From the NCBI GenBank assembly GCA_003833135.1, contig QZLH01000010.1, positions 184,599 through 248,598 on the forward strand: a DNA stretch of 64,000 bases. The letters run 5' to 3'. Positions 1-11,580 of the stretch are shown piece after piece. This DNA comes from Oehlia diaphana (taxonomy: Eukaryota; Glomeromycota; Glomeromycetes; Glomerales; Glomeraceae). Under the pieces are notes generated by a model that saw only the letters and a program-made list of their open reading frames with translations, ran no database searches and had not been told where the DNA came from. Position 1 is the first letter of the stretch; each line of letters opens with the position of its first letter. The translations under genes were made by a program, and so were the position numbers.

Positions 1-338
1 TATGGAACCAAATATTGAAGCATTATTAGAACAAACATATGATCCTTCTTTAATCTCTTTTTCTTGTTCGTATAATGTGATAATATCTTCGTTGGGAAGT
101 ACTTTTAAAACCCACTTAGTTTTGCATTCCCAAACCATGAGAAGTACCATGTTGCCGTTAGTTTTTGGTATTCCTTATCTACTTCCGGTTGCCACGCTAG
201 CACTTCTTGTTCAAATCCTGCCCAATTTACAACCTTATCAGGAAACCGTAGTTCTGTGGATTCAGTACATAAATTTGACTTATTATGCAAATTAAGATAA
301 GTCAGATTTGGTAAAATGTTGTTAACAATCGTTGGCAA
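1..338 (-). pseudogene. Frameshifted gene fragment running off the left edge
   Basis: Two overlapping minus-strand frames look protein-like for such AT-rich DNA. The first runs from 338 to 105 and contains NWAGFEQEVLAWQPEVDK. The second takes over near 150 and runs open to position 1, with WECKTKWVLKVLPNEDI. The switch needs a frame change without an obvious intron, so this is either a broken gene or a gene with a misread base. The gene would continue beyond the window. I do not recognise the family with confidence; large lineage-specific protein families in arbuscular fungi can look like this, but that is only a guess. Confidence 0.3.
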
Positions 339-593
339 AGAAATTACTTCAAAGGCTTCTTTTTTATTTGTGGTTGATTGTTTATTTATATAGAATGAAT
401 CATATAATAAAAATCATATAAACAATACTAGAGTTTCTAATATTATTATTACTCACGCCTCCACATTCCTCAATTATCCCCTGCTAGTATATATACAGAC
501 CCTTGCCTTTTCACCTGTTATGAAAGAATTATTAATAAGTGCGTTTATTTTATTTAGTAATAAGGGAAGGTACATAACCAATTCCTCCTCCAG

Positions 594-1995
594 AATTAGT
601 AGACCCTTATTAACGACAAAATTAGGGCGCCTGAACCAAGAAGCAATATCTTAATCCAGTAATTCCCACTAATTCAGAGTACAAAATCAGGGGTTGCCCT
701 AGTTTTTGCAAAATAAAAAAATACGCACCTTTTCTTTCAAAGTGACAAAATTTTCTTTATCTCATCAAGATACCGCCAGTCATTTGAAAATGATGTTGAA
801 GCAACAACTTCGTTATGACAATCCCTTAAAAAACCTCGATATGAGTGCTTCTAAATAAGAAACAACTACTAAAAATAAGAATAGATAGTTTTTTATATAC
901 CTTAGAAATTTTTTGTATCGTTAAAATCAAATTTGCAGAATTTATTTACATCATGTTAAATGCAAATAGCAGAATTTACCAGAATTGGCAGGATGATTTT
1001 TAGAAGTGCCGGAGGTGTTCATGGTGAACCTTGTTCTTGTTAATGGTACTTGTTAAAGTTAATGGTGAACCTTGTTAAACTTGTTAACAAGAACAATATT
1101 GTCTCCATGAGGGTCTTATATATAATAATATTACTTAGCATTATGACTTGAACTGACAACTTAATGCGAAAAAATTAAACATTTATGTCAGTCAGACTCA
1201 TTATTGGCAAAAAAAAATTGAAACACGAGAAATAAGATTAATCATTTTGTATCTATCTCGTTTTATCACATGACTCTTGAAGATCGCATCTATTAAATTA
1301 ATCCTTCGTCGTGTAACAATTTAAATGACATAATATTACTAACAATTTACAATTTATTTGACGTGATTTATTATACATTTATACATCTATAGAGACAATT
1401 TTATTCTCAATGACGATTCAGCATCCATGAGCACTTCCAAAAATCATTCTACTCAAATTTTTTACATCCCAAAATTAAATCTAATAAGTAATAATAATAA
1501 ATATCCCCGTTATACACGTTGTATACAACGTTTGACAATTTTATTCTCTTTACTTCAACGACGATTCAGCATTAACTTCAACAATTTAACAGGATCCATG
1601 AAGATCATTCTACTCAAATTTTTTACATCCCAAAATTAAATTTAATAAATAATAATAATAAATATCCCCGTTATACACGTCGTATACAACGTTCATATAA
1701 TATGCAATGAAGTTGGGCAATAATGGGAATTTAGTAGAAATACGCAGAAATAGAAACCACACCTTAAAGGTTTGTCGGGGCGAAGTCGTTGACTTAACAC
1801 CATTTGTGAATGACTGACGGTATCTTGATCATTTTGGGGTTGATCAATTCTTAAAAACAGCAGAGTTACAATTAGAAAAGAGATTTATCTCTCTTTGAAA
1901 GAAAAGGTGCGTGGTTGGATACTTCCTGATTCAGGGAGATTACTGGATTTTTAATTCAGGCGTCCTATTTTGTCATTAATAAGGGTCTACTAATT
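594..1995. mobile_element. 1.4-kb element with long imperfect inverted repeats
   Basis: The left arm (about 594-835) reappears as its reverse complement at about 1760-1995. Matching blocks include TAGACCCTTATTAACGACAA against the 1960-1990 region, the AAAGAAAAGGTGCGT block near 1897-1912, and the ATGACTGRCGGTATCTTGAT block near 1810-1830. The arms are about 240 bases and have diverged by substitutions and small indels. No transposase-like open frame lies between them, so a non-autonomous DNA transposon with long terminal inverted repeats (Mutator-like or MITE-like) is the best reading. I could not define exact ends or target-site duplications. The interior holds a 13-bp hairpin (1031-1043 with 1084-1096) and a tandem duplication. 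Confidence 0.6.
1394..1692. repeat. Tandem duplication of about 140-160 bases
   Basis: Unit 1 (about 1394-1533) and unit 2 (about 1534-1692) share GACAATTTTATTCTC, ACGATTCAGCAT, CATTCTACTCAAATTTTTTA, and a shared end around ATCCCCGTTATACACG followed by GTATACAACGTT. Unit 2 carries a short insertion after its start. The duplication sits inside the inverted-repeat element and accounts for the small open frame seen there, so that frame is not called a gene. Confidence 0.8.
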
Positions 1996-2549
1996 CACAG
2001 GTGAAATTAGAACGTAAAGGAAAGGGATTACACACATACTGGAAGGAGGTGATCGAGGAACTGCTTAATTAAGGGACTATTTTGGAAGGATTGTTGTATT
2101 ATATAGACATATTTGTATTTTTAAAATTAATTCTTTGAAATAGATGTCACTTCGTTTTTCTTTCATAAATCTTCAATTGTTTTAAAAAAATTTCAACACC
2201 ACCTATAAAAAAATGGATAGGCAACAACCGATTCGTTTCTTTGTTAATGTATTAACAAGTTTGTATATCCTTAGACTATTCATTATTATTTCGATTTATT
2301 TTTTAATATTGTAAATTCTTTGGAGTTTTATTTACGATCATGAAAATATTGAAAATATGTTTTTATGTCATTGGAATTAAGGAAGTATGTACAATAACCT
2401 TAAATGATGTAAATGACGCCACCTGTTTTACATAAAATATTGATTTTTAGGAAATAAAAATTATGAACGAGAAATTAACAAAAATTTGAGAAAACCAACA
2501 CCAAGCTTGAATTACTTAGTGAGAAATGGTCATAGAAGTGTGATCTAAA

Positions 2550-2590
2550 AGCTCATTAGATTCGTCTTGATGAAACGATTCTAATGAGCT
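2550..2590. repeat. 16-bp-arm hairpin with 9-base loop
   Basis: AGCTCATTAGATTCGT (2550-2565) pairs with ACGATTCTAATGAGCT (2575-2590), with one mismatch, around a nine-base loop. It lies in non-coding DNA with no adjacent gene. It could be a very small inverted-repeat insertion or the remains of one; a function in RNA cannot be judged from sequence alone. Confidence 0.65.
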
Positions 2591-2888
2591 ATCATATATA
2601 TAACTGCTGCTGCTGTTGCATCCCAGTTCATTTCGCCAATAGCAAAATAAGAATTATAATATAATGAATTCACTTTCTTTTCCTTTTATCAGATTTAATA
2701 TAATGCATCTACATACTGTAATCTCGAAAAATATAATGATTTTAAAGGTATATTACCTATAAAATAATAATATAAGTACATATTTGTTAAAATATAATAA
2801 AATAAAATAAAAATAAAATACATAGATAATTTATAATAATATTATTTTTACCTTAAAATTCATTTTAGGCTGGACAACTAAATATATT

Positions 2889-3394
2889 TTACGCCCTTTT
2901 TGGAATACAATATGATCTTGTGAGAATTGGAATTTCTACCCTATTCTTAATGCTTTGAATATAATTCCTAACCAAGTTTCGCCACTTTCTCTCAACTTGT
3001 TGGGTCGTTACGATTTCTATACTCATTTTTACATCTATCTTCGATGGGCGGCTTGGTAACGATCTAAAAAAATAGATAATATAAATAAATATATTGATTA
3101 AATAAAAAATTAATTACTGTAATTGAATAATTACCCATGTCGTACCACATCTGACACCAGCACAACTGAACAAATCCGTGCTTACTGAAATCATTAGATT
3201 CCGAGCTTTTAATTTCTCCTATTTCTAGGTTAAGTATAACATTTAATTCCGTAACGATTACTACTCATTGTGAAATCGCCGATCATAGAATGATGGCATA
3301 TATGTCCGATACGTCCGATACCCTCCAGGTGAATCTTATATGAAACCTTCTCAAATTCTCCAAAATTCAGAGCGGTCTCTTCCGGGCATATCAT
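2889..3394 (-). pseudogene. Decayed coding relic, family unknown
   Basis: This stretch has higher GC than its surroundings, and its minus strand shows separate protein-like segments. One is a 54-codon frame (3394-3230) with PEETALNFGEFEKV. The other ends at 2889 and reads QQVERKWRNLVRNYI, a pattern that resembles Myb/SANT-like or MADF DNA-binding helices. A possible intron lies between them around 3067-3135, but I could not join the segments in one phase. More minus-strand text continues to about 3720. Most likely an old, broken gene or transposon remnant. The Myb-like reading is weak. Confidence 0.25.
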
Positions 3395-3721
3395 GGAAGT
3401 AATTATTCCCCTTCCTTTACATTATTCTTGATAGTATAGTGCTGGATTTGATTTGGTCCAAGTGCTTTTTTATTCAGGATTTCTAACCATTCGCTTTATG
3501 CACAAATCAATGACATCATTCAAAAGATCTGCAACTTTTAAATCACTCGGATAGAAAATCAACAGTATAGTGACATCTAATATTATGATGATAAAAAAGA
3601 AAAGTAATGACAAATGATTAACAGTACAGTTTATACAATCTCTTAAATAAAAATAATGATTTGATATTAATTGCTCAGATAATGTTTTTCGGCATTTAAG
3701 AGAGGGCAAAGGTGGGCTCAC

Positions 3722-4202
3722 CTTTTTTAAAAAAAGGTTACCATTGCTGAACTCTCCTTAAGAAGAGGATTTCATCATTGCAAATTTTTTTTAGAAAAAA
3801 CTATTATTTTATTCTTACCTTTGTCTTTAACAGTTTAATCATTTAAAGTATTCCATGTAATATAACCGCATTGTAGAGGGTAATCATCTAAAGTATTCCA
3901 TATAAACATATTGTAGTTTTTCCTTGGTAGAGAAAATCATCTCATTATTCTATTAAAATAAATAAATATAAATATTTTCCGATCAAGGATTTCAAATTAA
4001 TTCATATATATTTTATCGATCCAATGAATTCAAAATCTAAAAAAAAAATTTCAACTTACATTAAAGGATCGGTGATAAGATGATCTTATAAGTATTAATA
4101 AAAAATATAAAAAATTTAGCTTTTTTTTATATGACGATTTAAATAATAATAATTGAATTTTTTTTTTAAAATAATAATAATTAATAATAAAAAAAAAAAA
4201 AA

Positions 4203-4235
<33 letters not shown>

Positions 4236-4263
4236 TGGTAATAAAAAATTTTATAAAAAAAAA

Positions 4264-4294
<31 letters not shown>

Positions 4295-6655
4295 ATTTTT
4301 AATTTATTTTATTTTATAAAAAAAATTTTTTTTTTATTTTTTTTTTTTTTTTTTTCCGTAATATATCAAGGAATCAAAGAAAAAGAAAAAAAAAAATTTT
4401 TTAAAAAAAGAAATACAATGAAAAAAAGATAAAAAAAAAAAAATAAATAAAAAATTTTTATATAAATTTAAACGGTTTTGTAAACGTTTTCGCGAAATTA
4501 TTAATAATTTTTTTTTTCGAAAAAGAAAATTTTTTCGATTTTTCCAAAATTAATTTACGAATTTTTACGAATTTTTTTCGATTATGAATGGCGTAAATAG
4601 GCGAAAATTGGGGAAATCATCGGAAAATCATCTCCTCAATTCATAAAATATCACAAAAAAAAAAAAAAAAAAAATTTTAACCATTTTCAATGACGAACCA
4701 ATCAGAACTAAATTTTTTTTGAACTTTTGTATATAAATGTAAAATATATAATAATAAAAATTACCGTATCATAAAATTTCCGATATATTTAGTATTTTGG
4801 CGGTCAAATAACACTTTAAGGTATAGAACATGGGCGCATTTTTTTTTTTTTTTGGCGCTTTTAATTTTTTATATTTTACATAAAAAATAAATTGATTACT
4901 AATCTGCTTCAAATTTTTAATTGCAATTCTTTTTCAATTTTTGGTTAAAACAATCGTTTAACTAAATAAAACTAAACATTGAATGCCAATAGGCAACAAC
5001 TAAAGACTAGGAAAATTCTAGTAAGTACTATTTTCTTTGTAAATACTTTTTATATATTTATATTATAATAACATTCAGAATTGTTGTAACATTTCAGGAA
5101 CATCAGGAACATTTCAGGATATTCAAAAATTTAAATATTGTTTGTTTTTTTTTTAACAATTTTTAGAATTTTTAACTATTCTTGTCGATCCAAATTGTAC
5201 TTTTTCGTACTTATCACTATTGGCTACTGCGCTTTGCTGTGCAATTTCCTAATTTTCCGTAGTATTTGTTTTTATTCTCTTAAGTAAAGACATACAATGG
5301 ACTACTTCATCGGAGTAACGCTTTGTAATCATTTCCGTGAAAATTCAATGAAAACTCAGTATCATTAGTTTGAATTGGTTTAAACTTTAATTGGTTTACA
5401 CAATGAAAATGATTTACCGCAGAAGAAAAAAAAAAAAACTTTTTCAATGAGGAAAATCTTAAAAGAAAAAAAATTTTTTTATGTAAACGTAAAAATCACA
5501 AAAATCATTTGGATACTAACCCAATTTATCCAAATTCAAAAAGGTAATCCCTAAAGATTTGAATTCGGAAACTGGTTAAATTAATTAAATTAAAAAAAAA
5601 AAAAAATTTAATATTAAATAACCTTTTGGATCTCCTAATTATTATTTTGATTAAAAATTACATTTATTTACCCGAAAAAAATGTACGTAAAATATTCCGT
5701 AATAATAATGTCAGACATAACAAACAACGTTTGTGTTTCCTAAGAATTACCCTTAACGTTTAAAACCTATCCTTTATTTAGTAACCATTAATCTATAACA
5801 TTGCCCACTCATAGTTATTTCATATAACACTACTTTTTCATTGTGATGAACTAATATATGATTATATAATAAGTTTATATAATAACTGATAACATTATAT
5901 AATAATAAATTAGGATACCTTTTTTTTTATAGGTTACCTTTTTTAAATTTTTAATACCTTGGATGGAGTATTCTTTTGATATTTGATGATTAATAACATT
6001 AATAACATTAATAACATTTTTCTTGAAAAAGAGTTTTTATGTGTGACTTTCCTCAAATAAAGAAAGTTGATATAAAATATAAAATTGTAAAAATATGCTA
6101 TAAAATTTATAAATAAAATTCGAATATTCTATTTCCTTAATTTATAAAAATAGTAAAAATTGCCAAACCTAAAAAGGAAAGATGATTTAAATGATAAAAT
6201 GATTTTAACCAAGTTTACCAAGTTTATCAAGTTTATCAAGTTTATCAAGTTTATCAAAGTTTATAAATATATTTAACTAACCTATAAATTCATTTTATTC
6301 CATTTTATTTAAATATTTTGATAAAAAAATCTTATCAGATAGTTTTCTATCATCGTTAAAAATATCACCGTGGTACTAAAGTAATTATAAGGAAATTATT
6401 ATTTTTTTTTTCTCTCCAATATTTTTCCGTTATTTTGTCAATTTTAAACTTTCTATCAAGAAATTAACCGGGTTGTAAAAGATTCTTAATTTAGTCAGTT
6501 GGCTTTTTATTACATATTTTTTTTACTTTTTTTTTTTACTTTTTTTTTTACTTTTTTCATAATATGTAAAACATTAAATTTCTTAATTTAGGCAAAAATT
6601 ATCTCATAATAATGAAAAAAAAAAAAAACCTGAAAATTTTCAAGAAAATTCAAGT

Positions 6656-6701
<46 letters not shown>

Positions 6702-7066
6702 TTTTTTTTTTTTGTATATGTGATACTTACTTTTTTATTTCAATCATACCAATTATACATATACCAAATATACATATACCAAATAAAACAATAAATAGGT
6801 AGCGGTTTTTACAACAATTCTCGTATTCTCAAAAAAAAAGAGAAATATTTTTCCCGGCAATATTTTATATCCTGCGTAATTTAAAAATACATCTTGAAAA
6901 AAAAAAAAATTTTTTTTTTTTTTTTATATATAAATTCCTTAAAATTCCTTAGTTTAGATTTCTTCTTTTTTTGCAAACAATAGCGTAGCACCATTCAATT
7001 TCAAACTATATATATATATATAAAAAAAAAAAAACTTTATATTTAATATAAATCAATCCATAAACA
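3722..7066. other. AT-rich intergenic DNA with homopolymer tracts
   Basis: No gene recognised. The stretch 4120-4420 is almost entirely A and T runs. A ten-base repeat (AAGTTTATCA) occurs about five times at 6211-6264. A run of about 33 A followed by 18 T occurs near 6665-6715. The last part (about 6950-7066) is presumably the upstream region of the MIT-domain gene; its TATATATA run at 7009-7020 is 47 bases before the ATG, but such runs are common here. Confidence 0.6.
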
Positions 7067-8260
7067 ATGATTGATACACCATCGGCTGCCGCTTTTTATC
7101 ATGGGCAAAGTAAAAATGTAAAAAGTTTATTCATGCCACTATTTCCTTCCTCTTTTACTGGTTTTACTGGTCTTTTTCAACAACCTTCTCAACAAGAAGT
7201 TAAACTTGCCTCTATCGAACCTACTTCAAACGATCTTGTTACAAAAACTTCAACTGCTCCAACTGCTCCAACTGCTCCTCAACAACCAACTCACTCAAAT
7301 AAACGTACAAGAGATAGAAGAACTACTCAAAGACAACAACAAAATTCTGTTTCTGCAAATATTGCTGCCACTGCTTCTCAAAGAGTAATGGTATCAAATA
7401 TGGGTAACTCAAATTCCGTTTCAGTTCAACCTATTATTTCTAAACCTTCTTCCGCATCTTCCTCTCATCATCATCGAAAAAAGAAATCTTCAAATAAAAT
7501 AAACAGAAAGAAAGTTGATGAGGCTATCACTTTATCTGCTTTTGCTGTTCAAGAAGATAATCAAGGAAATCATGATGTAGCTATGGATTATTATTTAACT
7601 GCAATCGAAAATATGTTAGATGCTTTACCAAGTGAGTTTTTTTTTTTATTTTATTATATATATATATATAAAAATATATAATTTTTTTTTTTTTTTAACA
7701 AAAAAATTTTTTTTTATTCACTTTTCATAGTTCACTCCAATCAATCTCGAAAGGACGCGTTGAAAAATAAATTAAGAGATTTTATGGATCGAGAAGGATT
7801 AACTGATGATTTCATGGAATCGACTAATGCTTCCTCAGCTGCCAAAGCTGCCGAACGCGAAAAATATAAATCAGCTTTTAGTACAAATGCTATATCTGAA
7901 AATATTATACAAGCTGCTATCACATCTGCTGTCGCATTAAAACAATCACCAATTCCTGATGCAATATCGGCAACAGTAAATTATACCATGAAGAAAATTC
8001 AAAAAATTGATGAAACTTACGGACTTCAAGATAAAGCATGGGAAATATCAAGAACTGGAATTAATTTGGCATTAGAGATTGATCAACAATATAACGTTCA
8101 TGAAAAAGTAGGAAATGCTCTCTTTACAGGATTAGCAGCTGCAATGAAGGCAGGAATCGCTTACAAAGATTCACCTTCATATCGTGAGATACGAAAAATG
8201 AAAACTGAATTTCAAAGTGCGGGTACTTCTATCAGTCATAGTATTAAGGAAGAATCTTAA
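7067..8260 (+). CDS. MIT-domain protein, two exons
   Basis: Exons 7067-7631 and 7731-8260 join in phase and encode 364 residues. Residues 60-150 are low-complexity (Ser, Thr, Ala, Gln, then His and Lys). From about residue 152, KKVDEAITLSAFAVQEDN leads through YYLTAIENMLDALP and on across the intron to a basic KDALKNKLRDF helix. This is the three-helix MIT pattern, a module that binds ESCRT-III tails and is found in Vps4 and spastin. There is no AAA ATPase domain after it. Instead a helical tail of about 150 residues, rich in Ala and Lys, follows. A role in endosomal sorting or membrane remodelling is inferred from MIT alone. The start is the first in-frame ATG, just after an A/T-rich leader. 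Confidence 0.8.
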
Positions 8261-11253
8261 TATTTAATTAATTAAAAAAAAATATATATATATATATATT
8301 AAATTAGTACATTAATAATAATAGTAAAAAAATCATTTCATTCCATTTTCATTTCATCTCATTTTTTTTTTTTTCTTTGTCTTGGATAGAAGGTAATAAT
8401 AGAAAGATGTATGGTTTTTTTCACTTAATTTCTGAATAATTTTTTATTGTCTAAAAAAAAAAAAAAATATAGTATATACAACTTCGATCACACAGATCGT
8501 ATATCTTTCACATCTCCTCCCTCACATTCCTCCATTCCCCTCATTCCCCCCATTCCCCCCAAAAATAATTATTCCCGAATTAAAAAAATTTTTTTTTTTG
8601 TGGACAATTTTTGTACATAGATTTTTTTTTTTTTTTTGATAATAAAATCAATCAAAAAAAAGGGAAAAAAAAAGTAAATAAAGTAACTTTAATTTTATTA
8701 TATAAAAAATTGTAATACATAAATAACACATTTAATTTGTACGATAAATTATTTGACCCCCTCTTCTTGCAGAGTAAATCTCGTGAAATTATGATCAAAT
8801 TTCAGAGAAATGCGTGGTTTTGCTTTATTGTGCATTAGTTTTTTCATTACGTATATACGTGACCAAAACAATGACCCACTAATATTATTATCACATGTCA
8901 GAAATTTTTTTGACAAGATCTCATGATTATCACACGCACAAGAAAAAAAAAAAAATAGCACATCTTTTAATGTAAAAATTATTACTCCGTTATTTTTCTT
9001 GTTTTTCGAATAAAGGAAAATATGAAAAAAATTTCTAATTAGATCAAAAATAAAATAAAAATAAATAAATAAATTTTTTTTTTTTTTTTTCAAAATTTCA
9101 AAAGAGATCGGGATGAATCAAATCAAATGAAATGTAATTTGTTCATTTCTTATCCTTAATATTTATCTCGTACTCTTGTTTGAATATTTATTTTTTTTTT
9201 ATGTGGAACAGAAAATAACTTTTAACGGGATCGTAAAAAATTTTTAAAGCAAAAAAGTAAAAATCAGTTAAAAAAGATAAATGCGTTTTGGATAACCCGA
9301 TATAAAAAAACTGGAATATAAACAAGTTTTTTAACTTAATGACTGCGCCACTTGTGAATATTTAAATTTATTACCTAATACAGAATAATAATTCAGTTTT
9401 GGTGATACGAAAGAATGGGCCATTAAAAATAAAATGGCCCTTACATTATTGTTTATCCAATGTTATCAATTTTACACGACATGTTCTTTGAACACAAGTT
9501 CAACATTAATGAAATTTGAAATTTTTCTAAACAAGTTTAAAAACCTTGTGCAGCTGTGTCAAAAAAATATCTAACTGCGGCGTTTTGTACATTTTTCCCC
9601 TTAAATCTTTTTTTTTTTATCCGTCTAAACCTTTAAATGAGTCCAATTTACGTCATTTAGATAAGGTTTGATTCATTTTTTTTTTTAATGATGTCTTTGC
9701 ATATCAGTTGATAAAAAAATCAAAAAAAAAAAACCTCATATTTTGAGGAAATGGAAAAAGTGATCTCCCACCAAAAAAAAATTTATTATTTTGGAAAACT
9801 TTGCCACAAAAAAAACTTGAACAGAAATAGATTCTTCCGCCCGACACCCGCCCATGTTTTTTATTTGGGAAACATTCATTTTTTTTTTTTTTTCAAAAAA
9901 AATTAATCTACAAAAACGTGTTGTTTTTGTTATGTGTTATTTTGTCATTTTTTTTTGTTGTTGTTGTAATTATCATATTATAATTTTATTATTATTCATA
10001 TTATTATTTATTCATATTATTAATCATTTATATATTTTTTCTAGTTTTTTTTTTCTCGCGTAACATTTTTTTCTTATAGATTATTGATTGAATGAATAAA
10101 AGATATTAATTAAATTAAAATATTTATTATCTATTGGCTTATTTTAGTTAAAAAAGTTTTATATTGTTTGGTTAGAGATCGCTTACTTTAAATAATACTT
10201 TGACCTAAACTAAGTAAACTTACTCCACATTATACCTATAAAATCTAATAAATAAATAAATATTTAGATCTTAAGTTAATAGGATTTTTGATTGGTGTTC
10301 ACAATAATTATTAATTTATTATTTATTTGTGAAACAATAAATTTTACATGCATACATGATACATAATATACATAATATATATATATTAACAATAGGAAAA
10401 TGCATTCATTTTAGAAAACGGAATTACTAATGGCCGTTTAAAAAAAAGAAATTTCTAAGAAATCATTATTTTATTAAAAAGAGAAAAAAGTTGAAGGAAA
10501 AATACAAAATTGGTAAAAATGGTAAAAAAAAAAAAAAAAGGCTTTTTCCGAGACTTGTTAATTTATTTTAAACATTGTTCTTAAATAAAAACACGATTTC
10601 CCAAAGAAGGAGATTCAAACATAATAAAAAAAAAATAATATAATGATCTTAACCAAAATCATTCAACAAAAAAAAAAAAAAAATCATTTTTTCACATGAA
10701 GATTATGTTGTTTGTGTTGTATCAAAAAAAGATTTTCATAATTTTTTTTTTTTTTTTAACACGTTTTTTAGCTTGAAAATAATGAGGAGTGGCTTTTTTT
10801 TTGTTACATTTCCCACTTTGCTTGGTTTTGCTTGGAATAATAATAAAAATAATAATAATAATATTTTTTTTTTTTTCAACCGATTGTCAAGTGTCAAAAA
10901 AAGATTGTTTTTCAATAATTTCTTTTTTATGTTTAAAAAAAAAAAAAATGATTTTAATACAATTCGATCAAAAAATTGATCAAATTATGTAATTGGCGTT
11001 CTTTTTTGATCCATTCTTCTTTTACTTTAGTATTAAAATGACTAAATGTTTGTTTTGATTTGACATAATACATTACATTATGAAAAAATCATATGAAAAT
11101 AAATGAAAATAAATGATTTTATTTGATTGTTATTTTTTGATTGTGTCATCATTTTTTTTTTTTTTATAAAAAAAAAATATATTTTTTTTTTTTTCAGGAC
11201 AATATCAATTTTTTAATGATATTCAGCTGTCAATTTTTTTTTTTTTTTTTTGA

Positions 11254-11392
11254 ATCGTATATCAATCGTATATCAATCGTATATCAATCGTTATATCAAA
11301 GTTGTATATCAAAGTTGTATATCAAAGTTGTATATCAAATATATCAAGTATAACAAGTATAACAAGTATAACAAATATAACAAATATAATAG
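11254..11392. repeat. Stacked minisatellites of 11-14 bases
   Basis: Three related short arrays follow one another: ATCGTATATCA repeated about three times, then AAAGTTGTATATC about three times, then AAGTATAAC about three times changing to AAATATAAC. Each array differs from the previous one by small changes, as if one repeat seeded the next through replication slippage. Confidence 0.8.
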
Positions 11393-11439
11393 ATAAAAGG
11401 ATTGTCCATTATCACATCATATATTGAAATAAAGACGTA

Positions 11440-11580
11440 TTCTGATAATAAAAATGTAATCTTTGTAATAAATGTATCCTTTCTGGGTAAATAAAATGTA
11501 AAATCCTATGATTCCTATCTGGTAAATAAAAATGTAATCCTATGATAACCTATCCGGTAAATAAAAATGTAAAAAAATCT
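11440..11580. repeat. Degenerate tandem repeat of about 40 bases
   Basis: A unit built around CTATCTGGTAAATAAAAATG and TAATCCTATGAT recurs about three times with substitutions and small indels. Non-coding. Confidence 0.65.

Noticed and set aside
3470..3721. Minus-strand frame of 83 codons with a membrane-like hydrophobic run
   Set aside because: The hydrophobic stretch comes from A/T-rich DNA that looks like intron, and neighbouring protein-like text lies in other frames; treated as part of a relic.
6612..6794. Lys/Phe-rich frame
   Set aside because: Produced by a 33-A run next to an 18-T run; no real protein texture.
11254..11392. Regularly spaced repeats considered as a CRISPR array
   Set aside because: Units are tandem without unique spacers and the DNA is eukaryotic.
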